In this document: one piece after another, positions 56,847 through 64,000 of the stretch
Layout of the letters: each line of letters starts with the position of its first letter
How positions within the stretch are numbered: position 1 is the stretch's first letter
From: Aquaspirillum sp. LM1
Lineage (GTDB): Bacteria; Pseudomonadota; Gammaproteobacteria; Burkholderiales; Aquaspirillaceae
NCBI RefSeq assembly: GCF_002002905.1
Contig: NZ_CP019509.1
Span: forward strand, 1,426,001-1,490,000
DNA: 64,000 nucleotides
Direction of reading: 5' to 3'
Translations under genes and position numbers: made by a program
Notes under the pieces: generated by a model
The model's input: only the letters and a program-made list of their open reading frames with translations
Told to the model about the DNA's origin: nothing
Database searches by the model: none

Positions 56847-58108
56847 CAGGGCAATCGCATGAATGCCATTGCCCTAACGCCTACAAGCCATGACGCCCCA
56901 GACTGTTCACCTGCCCCTGATTTGTGTAGCGTCCCGCTTTTTGGGAGCGACTCATGGAGACAGAAGGCAAGTTGCAGCTAGCGGATGTGTTTGTCTCCAT
57001 CACCGACCCTCGCCAAACCCGCAAGACACGGCACGATCTGGTCGAAGTGCTCGTGGTCGCCGTCAACGGCGTACTGGCCGGTGCCGACACCTTCGTCGAG
57101 ATCGAAGCCTGGGCCAACGAGAAACTGACATGGTTTCGTCGCTATCTCAAGCTGGAACACGGCATTCCCTCTCATGACACGTTTGGGCGGCTGTTCGGGC
57201 TGATTGATCCAACAGAATTCGAGTCTGCCTTTCAACGCTGGGTTCGCAGCATACTGCCCGCTCTGGCTGCTCAGGATGTGGTGGCAATCGACGGCAAAAC
57301 CAGCCGACGCTCCGGCAAGGTGGACGCCACCGCACTGCATCTGGTCAGCGCCTTTGCCGCCGGGGCCGGGCTGGTGATGGGACAAACGGCAACGGCAAAA
57401 AAATCCAATGAAAAAACCGCCATCCCGACGCTGCTCAATACCCTGGCGCTGGAAGGTTGCATCGTGACCATCGACGCGATGGGCACGCAAACCAACATTG
57501 CCCAGGCCATCCGCGACAAGAAAGCTGACTATGTTCTGGCGGTCAAGGACAACCACCCTACGCTCGCCGACTCAATGCGCGACTTCTTCACACAGTTCCA
57601 ATCTGCCCCGGCGGAACAAACCCCGCACAGCTTTCATGAGCAGATAGAGAAGGATCACGGACGTATTGAACATCGTCGCTGCTACGTCTTCGACCAACTG
57701 GATTGTCTGTACAAACCAACGCAATGGCCTGATTTATATGCTTTTGTGGTGATGGATTCAGAGCGTCTGGTCAAAGGCAAAACCACCCGCGAGCAGCGCT
57801 ACTACCTCACCAGTCTGGCAGCGGATGCACAACGCCTGGCGCATGCCATCAGGGCGCATTGGTCAGTTGAGAACCGCCTGCACTGGTGCATGGACGTGGT
57901 GTTTGGTGATGATCAGATGCGTGCCCGTACGGGCCATGCCGCGCACAACCTGGCGGTGCTCAAGCACATCACGCTGAATCTGATTCGGCTGGATCCGATT
58001 CCGCGCAAGGGGGGCATCAAGGTGCGCCGACTGATTGCGGCGACGTCGGATGAATACCGTGAGCAGCTCTTCGGACTTGGGCGGGCGTGAATTCATGCGA
58101 TTGCCCTG
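56847..58108 (+). mobile_element. ISAs1-family insertion sequence, copy 1
   Basis: The element is bounded by perfect 18-bp inverted repeats CAGGGCAATCGCATGAAT (56847-56864) and the inverse at 58091-58108. No matching target duplication is seen, which fits later recombination. It carries one intact transposase gene and cuts off a gene fragment on its right. A near-identical inverted copy begins at 63096. Confidence 0.9.
56954..58090 (+). CDS. ISAs1-family (H-repeat-type) transposase
   Basis: The 378-residue protein shows the family N-terminal block FVSITDPRQTRKTRHDLVEV, the catalytic VVAIDGKTSRRSG (first Asp), CIVTIDAMGTQTNIAQAIRD (second Asp), and HWSVENRLHWCMDVVFGDDQ (Glu). The frame is intact. 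The second copy at 63114 differs in only a few residues over the shared part (DLYAF versus DLHAF, GLGRA versus GLGWA). Confidence 0.92.
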   Translation: METEGKLQLADVFVSITDPRQTRKTRHDLVEVLVVAVNGVLAGADTFVEIEAWANEKLTWFRRYLKLEHGIPSHDTFGRLFGLIDPTEFESAFQRWVRSILPALAAQDVVAIDGKTSRRSGKVDATALHLVSAFAAGAGLVMGQTATAKKSNEKTAIPTLLNTLALEGCIVTIDAMGTQTNIAQAIRDKKADYVLAVKDNHPTLADSMRDFFTQFQSAPAEQTPHSFHEQIEKDHGRIEHRRCYVFDQLDCLYKPTQWPDLYAFVVMDSERLVKGKTTREQRYYLTSLAADAQRLAHAIRAHWSVENRLHWCMDVVFGDDQMRARTGHAAHNLAVLKHITLNLIRLDPIPRKGGIKVRRLIAATSDEYREQLFGLGRA

Positions 58109-58446
58109 TCGACCGGGTAGTGGCGCGCTGGATAAAACACCGGTTGCAGAACAGAATGCCCGGACTGGCCGTGCCCGATGCCGAAGAGTTGACGAAAGGG
58201 ATGGACATGCTGGAAACCCATATTGACCGCTGGGAAGCGCAGGCGATTGCCAAGGGCATGCTTCAGGGGATGCAACAGGGTGAAGCGTGGCTGTTGCAAC
58301 GACACCTGAGCCGCCGTTTCAGCCCGCTACCGGCAGCACGACTGGCCAGTCTTGCCACCGCCACCCCCGCCCAGTTGGAAACCTGGGGCGGCCGGGTGCT
58401 GGATGCCACCTCGCTGGACGAGGTGTTTGGCGAAACACGGCACTGA
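58109..58446 (+). pseudogene. C-terminal fragment of a Rpn/YhgA-type nuclease-family gene
   Basis: The frame enters from the ISAs1 right end and reads RWIKHRLQNRMPGLAVPDAE, then IAKGMLQGMQQGEAWLLQRH and LSRRFSPLPAARLASLATAT. The EAWLLQRHLSRRFG-like pattern is the DUF4351 tail found in Rpn/YhgA-type putative transposases with a PD-(D/E)XK nuclease domain. The nuclease domain is missing. The apparent start MNSCDCP comes from the insertion sequence end. Confidence 0.65.
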
Positions 58447-58453
58447 CCGAGGT

Positions 58454-59200
58454 TCACCCCTGTCGGAACAAATGCACATACTGCGCCGCCACCGGCAGCC
58501 GTTCTGGCCGGGTAGTCAGGCTGAGCTGCCATTTGCCGCGTTCGTCACGGTGGGCGGCGCTGACGTGGCGGATATTGACCAGAATGCTGCGGTGAATCAG
58601 CCAGAAATATTCCGGGTCGAGCTGGGTGTGCAGGGTTTTCAGCGAGGTGCGCAGCCAGTGTTCGCCATCGGCGGTCAGCACCCGCACATATTTGTCTGCC
58701 GCTTCCAGGTACACCACGCTGTCGCTGGCAATCAGCTGCACAGTATCGCCCTGGCCGGCGCGCAAAAAGCGCAGCGGCACCTGGCCTGGCGGCAGGCTGG
58801 CAGGCGGCGGCGGGGCGTCGGGGCAGGCGGTAGGCAGCAGGGTTTTCAGCCGTGCCACGGTGGCGGCCAGGCGCAGCGGATCGACCGGCTTGCACAGATA
58901 GTCCACCGCCGCCACGCCAAATGCTTCCAGCGCATGGTCCTGGTAGGCGGTGACAAACACCACCCTGGGCGCATCGGTCTTGCCCAGCTGATGCTGGGCC
59001 AGCAGCAGGCCATCCAGGCCGGGCATGCGGATATCCAGAAACACCACGTCCGGGCGCAGCTGTTCGATGGCGTCGCGGGCCGACAGCCCGTCATGCCACA
59101 AGCCCAGACACTGGGCGTCGGGCCAGGCCACCGCCAGGCGCTGGGCCAGGCGCTCAGCCAGCCGGGGTTCGTCATCAACAATCAGGTAGCGTGGCGTCAT
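58454..59200 (-). CDS. LytTR-family response regulator
   Basis: The 248-residue protein has a receiver domain (YLIVDDEPRLAERLA with the acidic pair, phosphorylated Asp in VVFLDIRMPGLDG, Lys in DYLCKPVDPLRL), a Pro-rich linker, and a LytTR DNA-binding domain (VVYLEAADKYVRVLTADGEH, then FWLIHRSILVNIRHV). Its start overlaps the end of the histidine kinase gene by 26 bases, so the two form a two-component pair of the LytS-LytR/AlgZ-AlgR type. Confidence 0.92.
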   Translation of the reverse strand: MTPRYLIVDDEPRLAERLAQRLAVAWPDAQCLGLWHDGLSARDAIEQLRPDVVFLDIRMPGLDGLLLAQHQLGKTDAPRVVFVTAYQDHALEAFGVAAVDYLCKPVDPLRLAATVARLKTLLPTACPDAPPPPASLPPGQVPLRFLRAGQGDTVQLIASDSVVYLEAADKYVRVLTADGEHWLRTSLKTLHTQLDPEYFWLIHRSILVNIRHVSAAHRDERGKWQLSLTTRPERLPVAAQYVHLFRQG

Positions 59201-60269
59201 GGGTCGTGAGCGGGAGAACAGGCAGGGTCAGTTGGGCACAGGTGCCGTGCGGGCTGAGCGCATCCAGCGCCAGGCTGGCGTCAGGGCCATACAGGGCTTG
59301 CAGCCGGGCGCGCAGATTGCTTAGCCCGACCCCGCCGCCAGGGTGGCGGCAGGGGGCATGCAGGCCGGCACCATTGTCGCGCACGCTCAGGGTCAGCGTG
59401 CGCCCATCGCTGTCGGCGTGGATCTCGATGCAGCCGCCCGCCACGCAAGGTTCGATGCCGTGGCGCACGGCGTTTTCCACCAGCGGTTGCAGCAGCATGG
59501 GCGGCAATGGGCAGGCAGCGGCGGCGGCGGAGATGTCCAACTGCCAGCGCAGGCGCGGGCCAAAGCGCACGCGCAGGATTTCCAGATAAGGTTCGATCAG
59601 GGCGATTTCATCGGCCACGCAGGCATGCTCGCGCCGGGTGGCCGATAGGGCACCGCGCAAGTAGCGGGTTAGATGGTCCAGCAGTTGCTGGGCCTGCGCC
59701 AGCTCGGCTGGCGACAGCAGCGCGTCCAGATGGGCCAGGGTGTTGAACAAAAAATGCGGTTCAATCTGCGCCTGCAGCAGGCGCAGTTCGGCCAGGGTTT
59801 GTCCGCGTTGTGCCTGCTCGGCGTGCAGCCGCGCTTCGGCCAGCCGCGCGCGTTGCCACAGCCATAGCGAAATCAGGCAGCTGGCAACCATGGCAATCCC
59901 CAGCACCACCAGCTGGTGGGTAATCGCCGAAGGATGCTCGAACAGCCCCAGGTCGGGCGGTAGGCCGGTGAGCCAGTTGGCCAGCGATGCGCCGGCCAGC
60001 GTGCCCAGCGGAATTACCGTGATCATCATCAGCACAAACTTGGATAAGGGCGGCCATGAGCAATGAGCCCAGAACGTGCGGCGCAGCAGTTCTTCCAGCA
60101 GGGTGATGCTGCTGCCAATCAGGTGGCTGTATACCAGGTTGACCCACAGCGGCGTGCCGGACAGCAGGGACAGCATCACCGCCAGCAGGGTGTCGAACAC
60201 CAGCAGGCTGATGACAATTTCCCGTGTCGAGACAAACATCGGCGATTGCGTCATGCGGCAGTGGATCAT
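59175..60269 (-). CDS. LytS-type membrane histidine kinase
   Basis: I chose the ATG at 60269 because it overlaps the preceding stop as ATGA; this gives 364 residues (MIHCRMTQSPMFVSTREIVI). About four membrane segments are followed by a coiled region (ARLAEARLHAEQAQRGQTLA), the His-kinase motif LLQAQIEPHFLFNTLAHLDA with the phospho-accepting His, and the ATP-binding LVENAVRHGIEP and GGGVGLSNLRARL boxes. It pairs with the LytTR regulator downstream. The signal is unknown. Confidence 0.9.
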   Translation of the reverse strand: MIHCRMTQSPMFVSTREIVISLLVFDTLLAVMLSLLSGTPLWVNLVYSHLIGSSITLLEELLRRTFWAHCSWPPLSKFVLMMITVIPLGTLAGASLANWLTGLPPDLGLFEHPSAITHQLVVLGIAMVASCLISLWLWQRARLAEARLHAEQAQRGQTLAELRLLQAQIEPHFLFNTLAHLDALLSPAELAQAQQLLDHLTRYLRGALSATRREHACVADEIALIEPYLEILRVRFGPRLRWQLDISAAAAACPLPPMLLQPLVENAVRHGIEPCVAGGCIEIHADSDGRTLTLSVRDNGAGLHAPCRHPGGGVGLSNLRARLQALYGPDASLALDALSPHGTCAQLTLPVLPLTTHDATLPDC

Positions 60270-60667
60270 AGGGTATGCCATAGCCAGCGCCCCAGCAGCC
60301 GGTCTGGGGTCAGGGTAAACACAAACGCCACCGTCAGCCCGACCATCAGCCCGCGCATGGCCTGGCGGTGTGCCTGCACCCGGCCGCGCCACAGGCTCCA
60401 CATGCCCATGGCCAGACCCAGCACGGTCCACCCCGACAGCAGATGGATCCACGACAAATGGCCCCGGCTCTGAATCCAGAACGACCCCAGCGCGGTCACC
60501 AGCATGGCCCCCACCCAGCTGCCGCCCAGCACCCGGTGCAATGGCGTGCCTTTGCGCAGCGACAGCAGCACCAGCCCGCAAAGCAGGCTGTATCCCGCCG
60601 CCAGGACGTGGGTGGCAATCACCGGCGACAGGCTGCGCCATAAATCGGGCAAGGTATTCTGCAACAT
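60266..60667 (-). CDS. DUF2306-like four-helix membrane protein
   Basis: The start at 60667 (MLQNTLPDLWRSLSPVIATH) follows AGGAG; the product has 133 residues. About four membrane helices are seen with conserved-looking histidines (ATHVLAAGY, PLHRVLGG, LSWIHLLSG, RVQAHRQAMRG), the pattern of the DUF2306/DUF2214-like family. It is translationally coupled to the kinase, suggesting it takes part in or is controlled by that system. Confidence 0.7.
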   Translation of the reverse strand: MLQNTLPDLWRSLSPVIATHVLAAGYSLLCGLVLLSLRKGTPLHRVLGGSWVGAMLVTALGSFWIQSRGHLSWIHLLSGWTVLGLAMGMWSLWRGRVQAHRQAMRGLMVGLTVAFVFTLTPDRLLGRWLWHTL

Positions 60668-60925
60668 GGGCGACTCCTGCAAGGCTTGGTCATTCAATCA
60701 CCCGCGCAGTGTGCCATGTTGCGTGGCATTTGCCAGCCAGCAGGTGACCAAACCCGGCCAGGGCGGCGTGAAGCAGGGTGATGACAGCGCGAAATGGCGG
60801 ACAGCGGTTTCGCGCCGGCCTGAGCCCACTTGGCGCAAGATGGCGCGGTTTGGTCGCACCGCACTGGGCAGGCGTGCGGGGGGTGGGCAAGCTGGTGGCA
60901 ATCTTCCTGAACAAGGCCCCACATC

Positions 60926-61141
60926 ATGGACACCCGCTCCCTGCTGACCCAGTGGCTCTCCCATCCCCAGCTCAGCCAGTGGCCCGCCGAATGGCGCGCG
61001 CTATTGTGCGTCAGCGCCGCCAAACTGCGCCAGGCCGATGGCCGGCCAGAGCTTGCCGGACGCTGGCTGAAACGCGCCAGAAGCCTGACCCGCCATCCGC
61101 TGACCCTGCGGGAGATCCAGCAACTGGAAGCCGGCTATTGA
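60926..61141 (+). CDS. Small basic hypothetical protein
   Basis: The 71-residue frame MDTRSLLTQWLSHPQLSQWP, then LAGRWLKRARSLTRHPLTLR, is helical and basic. A weak AAGG site precedes the start. It lies 67 bases before the AraC regulator on the same strand. It may be real, but length and lack of recognisable features leave doubt. Confidence 0.4.
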   Translation: MDTRSLLTQWLSHPQLSQWPAEWRALLCVSAAKLRQADGRPELAGRWLKRARSLTRHPLTLREIQQLEAGY

Positions 61142-61207
61142 CGCTGCGGCTGTCAATGGGTAAATCAGCGTATATCGCCATGCACGCACGCCAACAGGAG
61201 GCGCTGG

Positions 61208-62065
61208 ATGTCCATTTCGGTATTTGCCCATTTTGCCCCCTTGAGCCCACTGATTGGCGACGTGCTGGCCGCCACCCTGCCCGGCGGGCCGTATCAGTTG
61301 CCCGCCACCTTGCAGCCGATGCTGCTGGTGATCCTGCATGGGGAAATCCGCCTGCGCGCATGGCCCGAGCAGCCGCTGGCCCAGGCACGGCGTTTGCCGA
61401 TGCTCAGCGTGTGCGGGGCCACCACCGGGATACGCTACGCCTGGGCCACGCCAGGGACGCAGATTTTGCTGGCGTCGGTGCAGCCAGGGCAACTGCCCCG
61501 GCTGTTTGGTGTATCCGGGCTGGCGGTAATGGAAGATTGTGTGCCGCTGGAGGCGCTGCTGCCGCCGGGCTGGGCCAGCGAATGGGCCGAACAGCTGCTG
61601 CAGGCCACCACTGCAGCGCAACAGCGCCGGCAGCTGGAACAGGGTCTGTGGCGGCTGCACACCCACCATGGCCAGCGGCCAGCTGACCTGGCGCTGCCTG
61701 CGCCTTTGCTGGCCCGACCACTGCTTGAACTGGCCGATATATTCAGCCTGAGCCCACGCCAGTTTGAGCGGCAGTTTTTGCGCAGCTACGGCCAGAGCCT
61801 GCGCGCCTTTCGCCAGCAGGCGCGCTGGAGCCAGATGCTGATCCACCAGGTATTTGGCCGCCAGACGCTGGCACGCTGGGCCGATATTGCCGCCGACCAG
61901 GCGTATTGCGACCAGGCGCACCTGAGCCGGGACATGCGCCGGTTTGCCGGCTACACCCCGGCGCACCTGAGCCGCCAGCTGGCCGCCGACGACCCGGCGC
62001 TATGGCCGTACCGACTGAGCCAGGCCGATGCACTGCGCCTGTTTGGCCAGATGGACGGCGCATGA
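61208..62065 (+). CDS. AraC-family transcriptional regulator
   Basis: The 285-residue protein (AGGAGG upstream) has an N-terminal ligand-type domain of about 165 residues and a C-terminal AraC DNA-binding domain with two helix-turn-helix units: LLELADIFSLSPRQFERQFL and ADIAADQAYCDQAHLSRDMR, then RFAGYTPAHLSRQ. No target operon adjoins it except the kinase/regulator genes on the opposite strand. Effector unknown. Confidence 0.85.
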   Translation: MSISVFAHFAPLSPLIGDVLAATLPGGPYQLPATLQPMLLVILHGEIRLRAWPEQPLAQARRLPMLSVCGATTGIRYAWATPGTQILLASVQPGQLPRLFGVSGLAVMEDCVPLEALLPPGWASEWAEQLLQATTAAQQRRQLEQGLWRLHTHHGQRPADLALPAPLLARPLLELADIFSLSPRQFERQFLRSYGQSLRAFRQQARWSQMLIHQVFGRQTLARWADIAADQAYCDQAHLSRDMRRFAGYTPAHLSRQLAADDPALWPYRLSQADALRLFGQMDGA

Positions 62066-62094
62066 AGCGCTGTGCGTGCCGGCTTCGGGCTTAG

Positions 62095-62203
62095 GGAAGC
62101 GCTGAAAAAATCGTCATTCCCGCGAAGGCGGGAATCCAGGGCGTTGATTTTGCTGGGTTTTGCTTTTGGCAAACACGATTTTTCTGAATCAATCAGCGCG
62201 TCC
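62095..62203. mobile_element. 109-bp MITE, copy 2
   Basis: The element starts GGAAGCGCTGA and ends TCAGCGCGTCC, is flanked by TTAG on the left and CTAG on the right, and has the same length and about the same internal sequence as the copy at 10026. It holds the dRS3-like palindrome ATTCCCGCGAAGGCGGGAAT (62116-62135). Its right flank CTAG is also the tip of the terminal-inverted-repeat element that follows. Confidence 0.8.
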
Positions 62204-62482
62204 CTAGTAGCCAGTCACGCTGAAACACAAGGGTTCATGTCGCCACGAAGAACTACTCGCCGCACGACACCGAGTCATTCCCGCGCAGGCGGGAATCCAG
62301 GCGTGTCCACAGCGCACAGCGGGGTGAGTTCTCACGAGCGCTTACCTGCGCCATACCCACCGTGCACACTGTGGTGCGGTCTGGGTTCCCGCCTGCGCGG
62401 GAACGACACGTCAGATGAAACTCATGCCGAAAACGGTCGAGTCGCCTGTCATTCGGTTCATATCATGGTGACTGGCTACTAG
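62204..62482. repeat. Terminal-inverted-repeat element, copy B, intact
   Basis: CTAGTAGCCAGTCAC (62204-62218) and GTGACTGGCTACTAG (62468-62482) bound 279 bp that are the reverse complement of the interrupted copy at 39195-40696. Two dRS3-like palindromes lie inside (62277-62296 and 62385-62404). No gene is present. It sits between the AraC gene and dut and overlaps nothing else. Confidence 0.8.
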
Positions 62483-62497
62483 ACTTTGAACACGCTC

Positions 62498-62950
62498 TTA
62501 GCGCGTGCCAGTGCTGCCAAAACCGCCTTCGCCACGTTCGCTGGCGGCAAATTCTTCCACCAGATTGAATGTTGCCTGCACCACCGGCACAATCACCAGC
62601 TGGGCCATGCGCTCCATCGGCGTCAGGCAGAACGCCGTCTGGCCGCGATTCCACAGCGACACAAACACCTGGCCCTGATAGTCCGAATCAATCAGCCCAA
62701 CCAGATTGCCCAGCACAATGCCATGCTTGTGACCCAGGCCAGAGCGCGGCAGGATCATTGCCGCATAGCCAGGGTCGGCCAGGTGAATGGCCAGGCCAGT
62801 GGGCACCAGATGGGTTTCGCCGGGTTGAATCAGCAAGTCGGCGTCAATGGCGGCGCGCAGGTCCAGCCCAGCGGCACCGGGGGTGGCGTAGGCGGGCAGC
62901 TGCTGATGCAGGCGGGCATCCAGGATTTTCAGGTCAACAGTCGGAAACAT
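62498..62950 (-). CDS. dut: dUTP diphosphatase
   Basis: Dut hydrolyses dUTP to dUMP, keeping uracil out of DNA and supplying thymidylate synthesis. The start at 62950 ([20 protein letters not shown]) gives 150 residues, the usual length. All five motifs are present: [33 protein letters not shown] and [10 protein letters not shown]. An upstream start at 62995 adds a non-conserved stretch. The repeat element lies just beyond its stop. Confidence 0.95.
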   Translation of the reverse strand: MFPTVDLKILDARLHQQLPAYATPGAAGLDLRAAIDADLLIQPGETHLVPTGLAIHLADPGYAAMILPRSGLGHKHGIVLGNLVGLIDSDYQGQVFVSLWNRGQTAFCLTPMERMAQLVIVPVVQATFNLVEEFAASERGEGGFGSTGTR

Positions 62951-63095
62951 GGGCGGGCTTTCTTTCGGGCCGCCACCGTCACAGGCGGGCGGCAAAAAAA
63001 GGGGTGGAGAATACCTGAGCGGGCCAGGGAAAACCAGCCGGGCCAGCGCATCCCATCACAATAGGCGCAAGATGTGACTCCCGGCAGATCGGGCG

Positions 63096-64000
63096 CAGGG
63101 CAATCGCATGAATTCACGCCCACCCAAGTCCGAAGAGCTGCTCACGGTATTCATCCGACGTCGCCGCAATCAGTCGGCGCACCTTGATGCCCCCCTTGCG
63201 TGGAATCGGATCCAGCCGAATCAGATTCAGCGTGATGTGCTTGAGCACCGCCAGGTTGTGCGCGGCGTGGCCCGTACGGGCGCGCATCTGATCATCACCA
63301 AACACCACGTCCATGCACCAGTGCAGGCGGTTCTCAACTGACCAATGCGCCCGGATGGCATGCGCCAGGCGTTGTGCATCCGCTGCCAGACTGGTGAGGT
63401 AGTAGCGCTGCTCGCGGGTGGTTTTGCCTTTGACCAGACGCTCTGAATCCATCACCACAAAGGCATGCAAATCAGGCCATTGCGTTGGCTTGTACAGACA
63501 ATCCAGTTGGTCGAAGACGTAGCAGCGACGATGTTCAATACGTCCGTGATCCTTCTCTATCTGCTCATGAAAGCTGTGCGGGGTTTGTTCCGCCGGGGCA
63601 GATTGGAACTGTGTGAAGAAGTCGCGCATTGAGTCGGCGAGCGTAGGGTGGTTGTCCTTGACCGCCAGAACATAGTCAGCTTTCTTGTCGCGGATGGCCT
63701 GGGCAATGTTGGTTTGCGTGCCCATCGCGTCGATGGTCACGATGCAGCCTTCCAGCGCCAGGGTATTGAGCAGCGTCGGGATGGCGGTTTTTTCATTGGA
63801 TTTTTTTGCCGTGGCCGTTTGTCCCATCACCAGCCCGGCCCCGGCGGCAAAGGCGCTGACCAGATGCAGTGCGGTGGCGTCCACCTTGCCGGAGCGTCGG
63901 CTGGTTTTGCCGTCGATTGCCACCACATCCTGAGCAGCCAGAGCGGGCAGTATGCTGCGAACCCAGCGTTGAAAGGCAGACTCGAACTCTGTTGGATCAA
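63096..64000 (-). mobile_element. ISAs1-family insertion sequence, copy 2, cut by window edge
   Basis: The end CAGGGCAATCGCATGAAT at 63096-63113 is the same 18-bp terminus as in copy 1, and the sequence beyond it is the reverse complement of copy 1 with very few changes. The other end lies outside the window. Orientation is opposite to copy 1, so the two flank 58109-63095 as inverted repeats. Confidence 0.9.
63114..64000 (-). CDS. ISAs1-family transposase, copy 2, partial
   Basis: The frame continues to the window edge; the last visible codons read LIDPTEFESAFQRWVRS, matching copy 1, so about 83 N-terminal residues are missing from view. Catalytic motifs VVAIDGKTSRRSG, TIDAMGTQTN and HWSVENRLHW are intact. 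It differs from copy 1 by only a few residues over the shared part, indicating recent duplication. Confidence 0.92.
   Translation of the reverse strand, partial: DPTEFESAFQRWVRSILPALAAQDVVAIDGKTSRRSGKVDATALHLVSAFAAGAGLVMGQTATAKKSNEKTAIPTLLNTLALEGCIVTIDAMGTQTNIAQAIRDKKADYVLAVKDNHPTLADSMRDFFTQFQSAPAEQTPHSFHEQIEKDHGRIEHRRCYVFDQLDCLYKPTQWPDLHAFVVMDSERLVKGKTTREQRYYLTSLAADAQRLAHAIRAHWSVENRLHWCMDVVFGDDQMRARTGHAAHNLAVLKHITLNLIRLDPIPRKGGIKVRRLIAATSDEYREQLFGLGWA

Overview
The window reads as chromosome of a high-GC betaproteobacterium. The gene order rpsB-tsf-pyrH-frr-uppS-cdsA-dxr, an acetate operon with DUF485, and 20-bp repeats of the form ATTCCC-N8-GGGAAT (the dRS3 pattern known from Neisseria) point to the order Neisseriales, probably a free-living Chromobacteriaceae-like species. 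This assignment is inferred from gene content and protein motifs, not from a database search.

Layout. 1-5415 (minus strand): translation, nucleotide, isoprenoid and phospholipid housekeeping genes from rpsB to a truncated dxr. 5568-8160: small hypothetical genes and a decayed IS605-type tnpB. 8276-17114: lgt, a phosphonate-type binding protein, a LysE exporter with a MocR-type regulator, tex, selO and a phasin-like gene. 17453-22852: a LysR regulator divergent from yjcH-actP-acs (acetate uptake and activation), closed by a strong terminator. 22895-36990 (minus strand): the most unusual part, six tightly spaced, partly overlapping genes. In order of transcription they encode a 1342-residue protein with propeller-like C-terminal repeats, three related proteins (a short module protein and two glycine-repeat proteins), an 830-residue pentapeptide-repeat protein, and a single-module KS-AT-DH-KR-ACP polyketide synthase with no thioesterase. 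It lies behind an AT-rich leader and looks horizontally acquired. I know of no described system with this composition.

37547-40696: an IS4-family element with a 9-bp target duplication, then an IS5-family element nested inside a 275-279 bp terminal-inverted-repeat element whose intact second copy is at 62204-62482. 40875-46029: a lipoprotein hydrolase, an SpmA-SpmB fusion, a NIT-domain chemoreceptor and a small monooxygenase. 46303-47684: an intact TnpB element joined to an EAL-domain gene fragment on one side and an unrelated gene fragment on the other. 48220-54170: a small RHH-like protein, alaS, a dGTPase-like gene and a histidine phosphatase. 54362-58446: a HigBA-type toxin-antitoxin pair, an IS110-family transposase, an ISAs1-family element and a truncated nuclease-type gene. 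58454-62950: a LytS/LytTR-type two-component system with a DUF2306-like membrane protein, an AraC regulator, repeats and dut. 63096-64000: a second, inverted copy of the ISAs1 element, cut by the window edge.

Mobile DNA has shaped the right half: four TnpB right ends (one intact element), two 109-bp MITEs sharing the IS5 element's termini, six dRS3-like palindromes, and inverted ISAs1 copies flanking a 5-kb segment.
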